A DNA stretch of 64,000 nt from NCBI RefSeq assembly GCF_016865235.1, contig NZ_CP064030.1:1426001-1490000 (forward strand), in the 5' to 3' direction. Position numbers and translations under genes: made by a program. How positions within the stretch are numbered: the stretch's first letter is position 1; each line of letters begins with the position of its first letter. The notes under the pieces are model-generated. The model ran no database searches and had not been told where the DNA came from. It saw only the letters and a list, made by a program, of their open reading frames with translations. Origin of the DNA: Dyella caseinilytica (GTDB lineage Bacteria; Pseudomonadota; Gammaproteobacteria; Xanthomonadales; Rhodanobacteraceae). Below are positions 31,406-39,100 of this stretch, piece by piece.

Positions 31406-32299
31406 ATGAACATTCACGGAAGCGTCTGCGCGCTGGTTACCCCGTTCGGATCGGATGGGGCGCTCGATATGGCGGCGTTCGGCCGCTTGCTCGACTTCCA
31501 GATCGCGGGCGGTACCCAGGCGGTGGTCGTCGCCGGTTCCACCGGCGAAGCTCACATGCTTGAACACGACGAATACGATCGCCTGTTGGCCTTTGCGGTC
31601 GAACATATCGCGGGTCGTATCCCGGTGATCGCCGGTACCGGTGACGCCGGTACGGCCAAAACGGTGGCGCTCACCAAACGCGCGCGTTCGCTGGGCGCGG
31701 ATGCGGCTCTGGTCGTGGCGCCGTATTACGTGCGTCCCACCCAGGAAGGACTGCGCCGCCATTTCCTCGAAGTGGCCGATCACGGTGGCTTGCCGGTACT
31801 GCTTTACAACGTGCCTTCCCGCACCGGCTGCGACCTGTTGCCCGAGACAACGGCCGCGTTGCGCGATCTTCCGGCTATCATTGGGATTAAGGAAGCACGC
31901 GGGGATGCTGAGCGGATTCAGCAGACCGCGGAACTTGTACGCCCGGATTTCGTCTATCTGTCCGGTGACGATGGCACTGCGGCGGAGGCCATGCTGGCCG
32001 GCGCCGCCGGCACCATTTCGGTGGCGGTGAATCTCGTACCCAGGGCGTTTCGTGCGTTGTGTGATGCGGCAAGGGCGGGTGACCGCGCTGCCGCGGCACG
32101 CTGCCACGCCGCGCTCGATCCGCTGGTGCAGGCGCTGAACTGTGCGCCCAACCCGATCGCGGTCAAGGCTGGCCTGCCCGAGCTGGGGCTGGGAACGGCC
32201 GTGCCGCGGCTGCCGCTGGTGGAGCTGGAACAGGGGCCGGAGCGCGAACAGTTGCGCAAGGCCTTGGCGACTCTGGCATCCTTGGCGGATGCCGCCTGA
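31406..32299 (+). CDS. dapA: 4-hydroxy-tetrahydrodipicolinate synthase
   Basis: 297 residues of the DHDPS aldolase barrel: VVAGSTGEAHML, PVIAGTGDAGT, YYVRPTQEGL, LLYNVPSRTGCDL with the catalytic Tyr, and the Schiff-base Lys in IIGIKEARGD. It condenses pyruvate with aspartate semialdehyde in lysine and diaminopimelate synthesis. The start ATG 31406 is followed downstream by bamC, the gene order known from E. coli (dapA-nlpB). Confidence 0.93.
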   Translation: MNIHGSVCALVTPFGSDGALDMAAFGRLLDFQIAGGTQAVVVAGSTGEAHMLEHDEYDRLLAFAVEHIAGRIPVIAGTGDAGTAKTVALTKRARSLGADAALVVAPYYVRPTQEGLRRHFLEVADHGGLPVLLYNVPSRTGCDLLPETTAALRDLPAIIGIKEARGDAERIQQTAELVRPDFVYLSGDDGTAAEAMLAGAAGTISVAVNLVPRAFRALCDAARAGDRAAAARCHAALDPLVQALNCAPNPIAVKAGLPELGLGTAVPRLPLVELEQGPEREQLRKALATLASLADAA

Positions 32300-32354
32300 T
32301 CGGGTCGGTGGCCCGCTCGTCTCAAACTTCGGAACATCTACGGAATCTCACTAC

Positions 32355-32945
32355 ATGAAGAAAACGTCCCTCGCCGTTGCCCTGCCGGCCCTGGCTCTCA
32401 CTGGCCTGCTGCTTTCGGGCTGCGGTATGTTCCGTTCCGAACGGGCATGGCAGAACGCCAAGCAGGAATCGCCGCTGGAAATCCCGCCGGGCCTGGATAC
32501 GCCTTCGGCGACCGCCGCCCTGGTGATTCCGCCGGCTGGCGGCAACCAGCCGAGCGCGAATGGCGCCACAGCGCGCGTGGGTAGCAACCCAGGCACCATT
32601 ACCGATGGCTTCATCCTGGCTGACAGCGTGGACGAGACCTATCGTCGTGTCGGTGAGGCACTGGCCAATGGCGATATCGGTACGCTGCAGGGGCATGACG
32701 ATGCAGCGCACACCTACAACCTTTCAGTGATGGCGTCCGACCAGCCGACGGAGAAGCCGAGCTTCTTGGCCCGCATGTTCGGCAAGGGCAGCAGCTCGAG
32801 TGGCCCGAATGTGGCGCCGCGTCCGGTGGTGGTCAGCGTCAACACCAGCGGCAAGGGTTCCAGTGAAGTGCGTGCCCAGGGTGACGCGGCTGCGGTGGCC
32901 AAGGTGGTTGATAGCCTGAAGTCGCGTCTAGGCGGCAAGGGCTGA
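32355..32945 (+). CDS. bamC: Outer-membrane assembly lipoprotein BamC, short form
   Basis: 196 residues beginning with a lipoprotein signal (ALALTGLLLSGCGMF), an unstructured Pro-rich N-terminal region with SPLEIPPGLDTP (the segment that contacts BamD in E. coli BamC) and a single small domain of the helix-grip type. E. coli BamC has 344 residues with two such domains, so this is a shortened version. It lies 55 bp after dapA, as in enterics, and is closed by a bidirectional terminator. Confidence 0.8.
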   Translation: MKKTSLAVALPALALTGLLLSGCGMFRSERAWQNAKQESPLEIPPGLDTPSATAALVIPPAGGNQPSANGATARVGSNPGTITDGFILADSVDETYRRVGEALANGDIGTLQGHDDAAHTYNLSVMASDQPTEKPSFLARMFGKGSSSSGPNVAPRPVVVSVNTSGKGSSEVRAQGDAAAVAKVVDSLKSRLGGKG

Positions 32946-33016
32946 TTTTTGCGGTAGCCGGGAGTCGTAAAGGCGCAAGATTCGACTCCCGTTTCGCTGC
33001 TGGTAGCGATACAAAG

Positions 33017-33045
33017 AAAAACGCCGCCCAAAGGCGGCGTTTTTC
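33017..33045. terminator. Bidirectional terminator between bamC and fdxA
   Basis: AAAAACGCCGCC pairs with GGCGGCGTTTTTC around CAAA, with A and T tracts on the respective sides. It serves both convergent transcripts. Confidence 0.9.
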
Positions 33046-33130
33046 TTATGTCTGGTCCAGGCTAGGGCGTGGAGTCTCGCCAGCAAATCGCTCTTACGAT
33101 TTCCGACGCTCCACGGTCAATTTCCGGCCT

Positions 33131-33454
33131 TCAGCGCTCAAGCAAGTTGAACTTGTCCGGTTTGCCGTCCCATTCTTTGGCGTCAGGCAGGGCTTCCTTG
33201 CGCGTGACGATGACCGGCCAAGCCTTGGCCAGGTCCTTGTTCAGCGCGGTGAAGTGTTCCTGGCCGGCGGGCACGTCGTCTTCCGGGAAAATCGCGTTCG
33301 CAGGGCACTCCGGCTCGCACAAGGTGCAGTCGATGCACTCGTCCGGATCGATCGCCAGGAAATTGGGGCCTTCGTGAAATGCGTCGACAGGGCAGACTTC
33401 GACGCAATCGGTGTATTTGCATTTAATGCAGTTGTCGGTGACGACGAAGGTCAT
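33131..33454 (-). CDS. fdxA: 7Fe ferredoxin (FdxA)
   Basis: 107 residues beginning MTFVVTDNCIKCKYTDCVEVCP, with a second cluster CIDCTLCEPECP, the arrangement binding one [3Fe-4S] and one [4Fe-4S] cluster. The C-terminal half is the usual extension of this family. It carries electrons in the cytoplasm. The start is ATG 33454; the longer upstream frame runs through the tRNA and is not real. Confidence 0.95.
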   Translation of the reverse strand: MTFVVTDNCIKCKYTDCVEVCPVDAFHEGPNFLAIDPDECIDCTLCEPECPANAIFPEDDVPAGQEHFTALNKDLAKAWPVIVTRKEALPDAKEWDGKPDKFNLLER

Positions 33455-33502
33455 GCTGCCGTGTGCCTGCTTGAGATCGGAAAGCCGATCATAATGGAGA
33501 GG

Positions 33503-33578
33503 TGGCGCTCCCAACGAGGTTCGAACTCGTGTTCCCGCCTTGAGAGGGCGGTGTCCTAGGCCACTAGACGATGGGAGC
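33503..33578 (-). tRNA. tRNA-Glu (anticodon CUC)
   Basis: 76 nt on the minus strand: acceptor stem GCTCCCA/TGGGAGC, anticodon arm CCGCC-CTCTCAA-GGCGG with CUC at positions 34-36, T arm ACGAG-TTCGAAC-CTCGT, discriminator G and encoded CCA. It reads GAG codons. It lies between fdxA and pcnB. Confidence 0.95.
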
Positions 33579-33671
33579 GTATTGCTGCGAGGCGCGGTAG
33601 TATATCTGAATTGTCTCATCCGGCAACGTCTGCGGACGCCGCCCTTTGCAGGTCTAAACGCCTGCAGGACA

Positions 33672-35114
33672 ATGCTTACGGCCGGTTTCAACCTCAGCCA
33701 AAGCATGTCTGGCGTGCCTGGCCGAGCCCACCGGAAGTTGGATACCCGCAAGGATTTCGATCGCTTGAATCCCAAATCCAGGAACCATCAGGCGCTGCAC
33801 GTCATTACCCGCGAGCAGCACACAATTTCCCGCAAGAACATCAGCAAGGCGGCCTTGCGTGTGCTCTATCGCCTGAATGAGGCCGGCTATGACGCCTATC
33901 TTGTCGGTGGCGCTGTGCGCGATTTGCTGTTGGGTGGCCATCCCAAGGATTTCGATGTCGCCACCAACGCGACACCCGACGAAGTCAAAAAGCTGTTCCG
34001 CAATTGCCGCCTGATCGGTCGCCGCTTCCGCCTCGCCCACGTGGTGTACGGCAACGAGATCATCGAAGTGGCGACCTTCCGCGGCACCAGCGAGGAGCAG
34101 AGCGAAGGCGATCGCCACATCGTCGATGGCCGCATCGTGCGCGACAACGTCTGGGGCAGCATTGAAGAAGATGCGTTGCGCCGCGATTTCCGCGTCAACG
34201 CGATGTACTACGACATCAGCGATTTCTCGGTGCGCGACTACGTCGGAGGCATGCAGGATCTGCATGATCGCGTGTTGCGCCTGATCGGCGACCCGCAGAC
34301 GCGTTATCACGAAGATCCCGTGCGGATGCTGCGCGCTGCGCGGTTGGCAGCAAAGCTCGATTTTCGCATCGATTCTTCTGCTTCTGCGCCGTTTGCCGAG
34401 TTGGGGCCGTTGCTTAGCGGCGTAGCTCCAGCGCGCCTGTTCGATGAATCGCTCAAGATGTTCTTGACCGGACATGGTTTGAAGAGCTTTCGCATGCTTG
34501 AACAGTGCGGCTTGCTCAAGTTCATGTTCCCGGCCACGGCACGTGCGCTCAAGCGTGGCGACAAGGCACTGCGTGCGCTGATCGAGCATGGCTTGGAAAA
34601 TACGGACGCCCGTGTTGCCGAGGGCAAGTCGGTGACACCGGCGTTTCTGTTTGCCGTGCTGTTGTGGGGTGAAGTGCGCGATCTTGCGCATACCTGGACC
34701 ACGCAGGGCAAGGATGACAATGATGCCTGGTCGCGTGCAGCCGTGCACGTTGTTGCCGAGCAGTGCCAGCGCGTTGCCATCCCGCGCCGTTTCACCATCA
34801 CCATGGAAGAAATTTGGTCGCTACAGCCGCGCTTTGAACAGATCCAGCGCAAGAAGGTGTTCCGCTTGCTGGCACATCCGCGCTTCCGTGCTGCGTTTGA
34901 TTTCCTGCTGTTGCGTGCCGCTGAATCGCCCGCCATCGGCGAGCTGGGGCAATGGTGGGCGCATGCCCAGCAGTTGCCACATGAAACGCTGGCGGCGGCT
35001 TTGCCGCTGCATCACGGCGCACCAGCAGGTGATCTCGATACGGCACGCGCCGGGGCGACACGCAAGCGCAAGCGTCGGCGCAAGCCGACCGCAGGCAAGT
35101 CCGGGGCCGGTTGA
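33672..35114 (+). CDS. pcnB: Poly(A) polymerase I
   Basis: 480 residues: the class II nucleotidyltransferase core GYDAYLVGGAVRDLLLG and PKDFDVATNATPDEV, then the tRNA-binding-like helical domain and a basic tail (RKRKRRRKP) as in bacterial PAPs. It adds A tails to RNA, promoting decay. The start is uncertain: ATG 33672 has AGGAC close by, and ATG 33705 is also possible. It overlaps folK by 1 bp (TGATG), starting the pcnB-folK-panBCD cluster seen in many gammaproteobacteria. Confidence 0.9.
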   Translation: MLTAGFNLSQSMSGVPGRAHRKLDTRKDFDRLNPKSRNHQALHVITREQHTISRKNISKAALRVLYRLNEAGYDAYLVGGAVRDLLLGGHPKDFDVATNATPDEVKKLFRNCRLIGRRFRLAHVVYGNEIIEVATFRGTSEEQSEGDRHIVDGRIVRDNVWGSIEEDALRRDFRVNAMYYDISDFSVRDYVGGMQDLHDRVLRLIGDPQTRYHEDPVRMLRAARLAAKLDFRIDSSASAPFAELGPLLSGVAPARLFDESLKMFLTGHGLKSFRMLEQCGLLKFMFPATARALKRGDKALRALIEHGLENTDARVAEGKSVTPAFLFAVLLWGEVRDLAHTWTTQGKDDNDAWSRAAVHVVAEQCQRVAIPRRFTITMEEIWSLQPRFEQIQRKKVFRLLAHPRFRAAFDFLLLRAAESPAIGELGQWWAHAQQLPHETLAAALPLHHGAPAGDLDTARAGATRKRKRRRKPTAGKSGAG

Positions 35115-35590
35115 TGCGCGCATACGTTGCGCTGGGCAGTAACCTCGGCGATTCGCGAAAACAGTTGCTCGATGCCATCAATGCCTTGGCGGATCTGCCG
35201 CACACGCACTTGCTGGCGCGGTCGCATGTCTACCGCACGCCGCCATGGGGCATGCACGATCAACCTGATTTCCTCAACGCTGTCGTCGCACTGGAAACGC
35301 CGTTGCCACCGCATGAGTTGCTTGATGCGCTGCTGGATATCGAGCGTGCCGCGGGCCGTGAGCGCAAAGAGCGCTGGGGTCCGCGCACCCTCGATCTCGA
35401 TCTGCTGCATGTGGCCGGCAAAAGCGTCAACGACGAGCGTTTGACCTTGCCCCATCCGCACATCGCCGAGCGTGCATTCGTGTTGTTGCCTTTGAATGAA
35501 CTCGCGCCTGATCTGGAAATTCCCGGGCAAGGGCGCGTCGCCGATCTGCTGCGAGCCGTTGATACGCAAGGCTGCGAGCTGCTTGCTTGA
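35114..35590 (+). CDS. folK: 2-amino-4-hydroxy-6-hydroxymethyldihydropteridine pyrophosphokinase
   Basis: 158 residues with AYVALGSNLGDS at the N-terminus, YRTPPWGMHDQPDFLNAV, and the signature ERKERWGPRTLDLDLL, where the two Asp bind magnesium. It transfers pyrophosphate from ATP to the pterin in folate synthesis. The ATG overlaps the pcnB stop. Confidence 0.95.
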   Translation: MRAYVALGSNLGDSRKQLLDAINALADLPHTHLLARSHVYRTPPWGMHDQPDFLNAVVALETPLPPHELLDALLDIERAAGRERKERWGPRTLDLDLLHVAGKSVNDERLTLPHPHIAERAFVLLPLNELAPDLEIPGQGRVADLLRAVDTQGCELLA

Positions 35591-35645
35591 GCCTTTGCTA
35601 TCCGAAGCCGGATAATTGTTCACCGCAACACTGAAGGAAACGGCC

Positions 35646-36476
35646 GTGTACGTGGAAAACAGCAGCGCTCCTGCACGCAAGCCGGTCACCGTACCGAGCC
35701 TGCATGCGATGAAAGCGGAAGGGCGCAAGATCGTGATGCTTACGGCATACGACGCCAGTTTCGCCGCACAGGTCGAGCATGCCGGTGTCGACATCGCGCT
35801 GGTAGGCGATTCGCTGGGCATGGTGGTGCAAGGCCAGCGCAGTACCTTGCCGGTCACGCTGGATCAGATGGTCTATCACACAACCATGGTGGCGCGTGGC
35901 TTGTCGGCCACCTTGCTGGCGGCGGACATGCCGTTCATGGCCGATCGCGATGTTGCCCATGCACTGGAAGCCGGTGCCCGGCTGGTCGGCGAAGCCGGTG
36001 CGGCCATGGTCAAGATCGAAGGCGCTTCGCCACACATTCTTGAATCGATCCACGCACTGACCGAGCGCGCGATCCCGGTTTGTGCACACCTTGGCCTCAC
36101 GCCGCAGTCCGTGCACAAGTTCGGTGGTTACAAAGTGCAGGGCAGGGCGCTGGATGATGCGGAGCGCGTGTTGAGCGAAGCGCGTGCCGTTCAGCAGGCG
36201 GGTGCCAGCATACTGGTGCTGGAAGGCGTCCCCACGCCGCTGGGCGAGCGCGTCACGAAGGCGCTCGATATCCCGGTGATCGGCATCGGTGCCGGCCTGC
36301 ATTGCGATGGTCAGGTGCTGGTGATTTACGACATGTTGGGCATTACGCCCGGCAAGCGTCCGAAGTTCAGCAAGGATTTTCTTGCCGGCCGGGGTTCGGT
36401 GAGCGAAGCGATTGCCGCTTATGTCACCGATGTGCGAAGCGGAGCGTTTCCCGCCGCGGAACACGGATACAACTAA
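35646..36476 (+). CDS. panB: 3-methyl-2-oxobutanoate hydroxymethyltransferase
   Basis: 276 residues: MLTAYDASFAAQVEHAGVDIALVGDSLGMVVQG, with the metal ligands in GDSLG, AADMPFM, and VPVIGIGAG-like IPVIGIGAGLHCDGQVLV near the C-terminus. It makes ketopantoate for coenzyme A synthesis. A GTG at 35646 preceded by AAGGAAAC is the best start; another GTG two codons later is possible. panC follows after 31 bp. Confidence 0.94.
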   Translation: MYVENSSAPARKPVTVPSLHAMKAEGRKIVMLTAYDASFAAQVEHAGVDIALVGDSLGMVVQGQRSTLPVTLDQMVYHTTMVARGLSATLLAADMPFMADRDVAHALEAGARLVGEAGAAMVKIEGASPHILESIHALTERAIPVCAHLGLTPQSVHKFGGYKVQGRALDDAERVLSEARAVQQAGASILVLEGVPTPLGERVTKALDIPVIGIGAGLHCDGQVLVIYDMLGITPGKRPKFSKDFLAGRGSVSEAIAAYVTDVRSGAFPAAEHGYN

Positions 36477-36507
36477 TAAATAACGCGATTCAGGCAGAGC
36501 CAAACTC

Positions 36508-37353
36508 ATGCAAACGGTGCAAGACGCAGCAGGGCTGCGCGCCACGATCCGTGGCTGGCGCTCTCAGGGGCAGACGGTCGGCTTTGTGCCGACCATGGGC
36601 AACCTGCATGCGGGTCATCATTCGTTGGTCAAGCTCGCGCGGGCGCGGGCGGATCGCGTGATAGCAAGTGTTTTCGTCAACCCGACCCAGTTCGGCCCGA
36701 ACGAGGATTTCGACCGCTACCCGCGCACGCTGGCTCAGGATCAGGCCGGCCTGGCTGAGTTCGGCTGCGATCTGCTATTCGCGCCGGATGTGGCGACCAT
36801 CTATCCGTTTGGCGCGGCCGGCAGTGTCAGCCTGCACGTACCGGAGATCACCGACACCCTGGAAGGCGCCCATCGCCCAGGTCATTTCGATGGCGTCGCC
36901 ACGGTGGTCTGCAAGCTGTTCAACCTGGTACAGCCGGATATCGCCATTTTCGGCCAGAAGGACTTCCAACAGCTGAAGGTGATCGAGCGCATGGTGCGCG
37001 ATCTTGCCCTGCCGGTGAAGGTGATGGGTGCTCCTACCCAGCGGGCCGATGACGGTTTGGCTCTCAGTTCCCGCAATCAGTACCTGTCGTCGGAAGAACG
37101 GGCCGAATCGGTGCAGATCTATCAGACCCTGCAGCAGATGCGCGACCTGATCGCCAAGGGCCACGCCCGTAAGGTGGTGGAACAGGCGGCGGCATCCAAG
37201 CTGGAACGTGCCGGCTTCGTGCCGGATTATGTAGCGATCCGCCGCGCCGAGGACCTGTCCGAGCCGGCCGACGGCGAGCACGACGGGTTGGTCGCCTTGA
37301 TCGCCGCCCGCCTGGGTGCCACCCGCCTGATCGACAACTTGTTGTTCGACTAA
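36508..37353 (+). CDS. panC: Pantothenate synthetase
   Basis: 281 residues of the HIGH-type nucleotidyltransferase fold: FVPTMGNLHAGHHSLVKLAR, VFVNPTQFGPNEDFDRYPR, GQKDFQQL and LALSSRNQYLS. It joins pantoate and beta-alanine with ATP. It lies between panB and panD, the latter providing beta-alanine. Confidence 0.96.
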   Translation: MQTVQDAAGLRATIRGWRSQGQTVGFVPTMGNLHAGHHSLVKLARARADRVIASVFVNPTQFGPNEDFDRYPRTLAQDQAGLAEFGCDLLFAPDVATIYPFGAAGSVSLHVPEITDTLEGAHRPGHFDGVATVVCKLFNLVQPDIAIFGQKDFQQLKVIERMVRDLALPVKVMGAPTQRADDGLALSSRNQYLSSEERAESVQIYQTLQQMRDLIAKGHARKVVEQAAASKLERAGFVPDYVAIRRAEDLSEPADGEHDGLVALIAARLGATRLIDNLLFD

Positions 37354-37476
37354 TCCGGCGGGACTTGTTCAGGGTGGCCTTGGCCCCCATGTAGCCGCCG
37401 GGCGCCGATGTTGCGGCGCAATGGCGGCGGCTCGATAATATCGGGCTTATCAGGCAGTTCCTGCTGGAATGAAGTC

Positions 37477-37863
37477 ATGCAACTCAACATGCTGAAGGCG
37501 AAGATCCACCGTGCAACCGTGACCCACGCGGAACTGCACTACGAAGGCTCCATCGCCATCGATGGCCTGCTGCTCGATGCGTCGGGCATTCGCGAATACG
37601 AACAGATCCACGCGTGGAACATCAACAACGGCAAGCGCTTTGTCACGTATGCGCTGCGCGCGGAAGAAGGCTCGGGCATCATCTCGGTGAACGGCAGCGC
37701 CGCGCATCGTGCACAACCGGGTGACCTGATCATCATCGCTGCGTTTGTGCATCTGAACGAAGCCGAGCTGGAGAAGTTCCAGCCGACGCTCGTGTACGTC
37801 GACAAAGACAATCGCATCAGCCACACCAATCGCTCGATTCCGAAGCAGATGGTTGCGGCGTAA
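37477..37863 (+). CDS. panD: Aspartate 1-decarboxylase (pyruvoyl enzyme precursor)
   Basis: 128 residues. The self-cleavage site is Gly24-Ser25 in HYEGSIAID; Ser25 becomes the pyruvoyl group. Also present are the Tyr in IREYEQIHAWNINNG and NGSAAHRAQPGDLIIIAAF. It makes beta-alanine from aspartate. The start ATG 37477 lies 124 bp after panC. Confidence 0.96.
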   Translation: MQLNMLKAKIHRATVTHAELHYEGSIAIDGLLLDASGIREYEQIHAWNINNGKRFVTYALRAEEGSGIISVNGSAAHRAQPGDLIIIAAFVHLNEAELEKFQPTLVYVDKDNRISHTNRSIPKQMVAA

Positions 37864-37892
37864 GGCTGCCTGAATCTCTTTTCTTGTCTAGA

Positions 37893-37976
37893 GCCGTCAT
37901 GCCCGCGAATGCGGGCATCCATGTTGCTCTAGGGCGAAAGGTGAAAATGGATGCCCGCTTTCGCGGGCATGACGGC
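37893..37976. repeat. Inverted pair of REP-like palindromes after panD
   Basis: GCCGTCATGCCCGCGAATGC at one end and its counterpart ending GCGGGCATGACGGC at the other, each itself a hairpin (GCCCGC..GCGGGC), with about 30 bp between. This is a REPIN-like arrangement lying between panD and queG, which converge here. Confidence 0.75.
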
Positions 37977-37990
37977 TTTGAGGGCGAACC

Positions 37991-39067
37991 TCATTCTGCA
38001 GGAAAGTGTGGGCGATGCCGAGCCAGTGCCCACGCGACATGTTCGCGCACCATCGCCGACGGATGTTCCGCACGCGCCAGCAGCGCCGCGCTCACTTCTG
38101 CTGACGGCGGCGCATTCCCCAGCGCCACCGCAATATTGCGTAGCCAGCCTTCATAGCCGGTGCGGCGAATCGCCATGCCTTCGGTGCGGCGAAGGAATTC
38201 TTCCTCGCTCCAGGCAAACAGCTCTACCAGCTTGGCGCCATCCAGTTGATGACGTGGTGCGAAATCCGGTTCGGCGGTGTCTTGCGCAAACTTGTTCCAC
38301 GGGCAGATCAGCTGACAATCATCGCAACCGAAGATGCGGTTGCCGATCGGTGCGCGCAGTTCTTCAGGAATCGAACCTTTCAGTTCGATCGTGAGGTACG
38401 AGATACAGCGACGTGCATCCAGCCGGTAAGGCGCGACGATGGCCTGGGTCGGGCAGATATCGATGCACTTGCGGCAGGTACCGCAATGCGCGCTCGCGGG
38501 TGCGTCAACCGGCAACGGCAGGTTGGTGTAAAGCTCACCCAGGAAGAAGTATGAGCCGGCCTGTCGATTGATCAGCACCGTATGCTTGCCGATCCAGCCA
38601 AGTCCGGCATTGCGCGCGAGTGCCTTTTCCAGCACCGGTGCCGAGTCGACATAGGCGCGATAACCAAACTCGCCAACCGCGGCGCGGATGCGCTCGGCCA
38701 ATTTCTGCAAACGGTTGCGCATCAGCTTGTGGTAATCACGGCCAAGCGCATAACGGGCCACGTAACCGGCCTCGGCATCGTTGATCACGTCCCAGGCGTG
38801 CTGCGTGCCGGGCGGCATATAGTCCATGCGCACCGAAATCACACGCACCGTACCCGGCTCGAGTTCGTCTGGCCGGCTGCGACGGGTGCCGTGGCGCTCC
38901 ATGTATTCCATCTCGCCGTGGTAGCTGTCTTTCAGCCAGCTAAGCAGGTGCTGCTCGTCCTTTTCCAGCGAAACGCCGCTGATGCCCGCCTCGGCGAAGC
39001 CAAGCTCACGTGACCAGCGCTTGATATCGCTGGCGAGTGTGCAGTAGTCGGGCGTGACGGTGGACAT
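37991..39067 (-). CDS. queG: Epoxyqueuosine reductase
   Basis: 358 residues. N-terminal cobalamin-binding domain with LGFAEAGISGV; two ferredoxin-type clusters, CGTCRKCIDICPTQAI and CDDCQLICPWNKFA; C-terminal HEAT-like repeat (RNIAVALGNAP). It reduces epoxyqueuosine to queuosine in tRNA. The start is ATG 39067. A TACAAT element ends 6 bases before this ATG, so the message may have almost no leader. The longer upstream frame runs into the divergent nnr gene and is not real. Confidence 0.94.
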   Translation of the reverse strand: MSTVTPDYCTLASDIKRWSRELGFAEAGISGVSLEKDEQHLLSWLKDSYHGEMEYMERHGTRRSRPDELEPGTVRVISVRMDYMPPGTQHAWDVINDAEAGYVARYALGRDYHKLMRNRLQKLAERIRAAVGEFGYRAYVDSAPVLEKALARNAGLGWIGKHTVLINRQAGSYFFLGELYTNLPLPVDAPASAHCGTCRKCIDICPTQAIVAPYRLDARRCISYLTIELKGSIPEELRAPIGNRIFGCDDCQLICPWNKFAQDTAEPDFAPRHQLDGAKLVELFAWSEEEFLRRTEGMAIRRTGYEGWLRNIAVALGNAPPSAEVSAALLARAEHPSAMVREHVAWALARHRPHFPAE

Positions 39068-39073
39068 GCACCT

Positions 39074-39079
39074 ATTGTA
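39074..39079 (-). promoter_or_regulatory. Candidate -10 element for queG
   Basis: On the minus strand TACAAT, ending 6 bp before the queG ATG, which puts transcription start at or next to the start codon. No good -35 hexamer was found. Confidence 0.45.
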
Positions 39080-39088
39080 ATCGCTGCC

Positions 39089-39094
39089 TATAAT
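39089..39094 (+). promoter_or_regulatory. Candidate -10 element for nnr
   Basis: TATAAT, a perfect consensus, ending 6 bp before the nnr ATG. A leaderless or nearly leaderless message is predicted. The two -10 boxes are back to back in a 33-bp divergent spacer. Confidence 0.5.
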
Positions 39095-39100
39095 CGGCTG

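Noticed and set aside
33540..33671. Longer pcnB start within the tRNA-Glu gene
   Set aside because: The frame is open but lies in the tRNA on the opposite strand and has no ribosome site; ATG 33672 or 33705 is more plausible.
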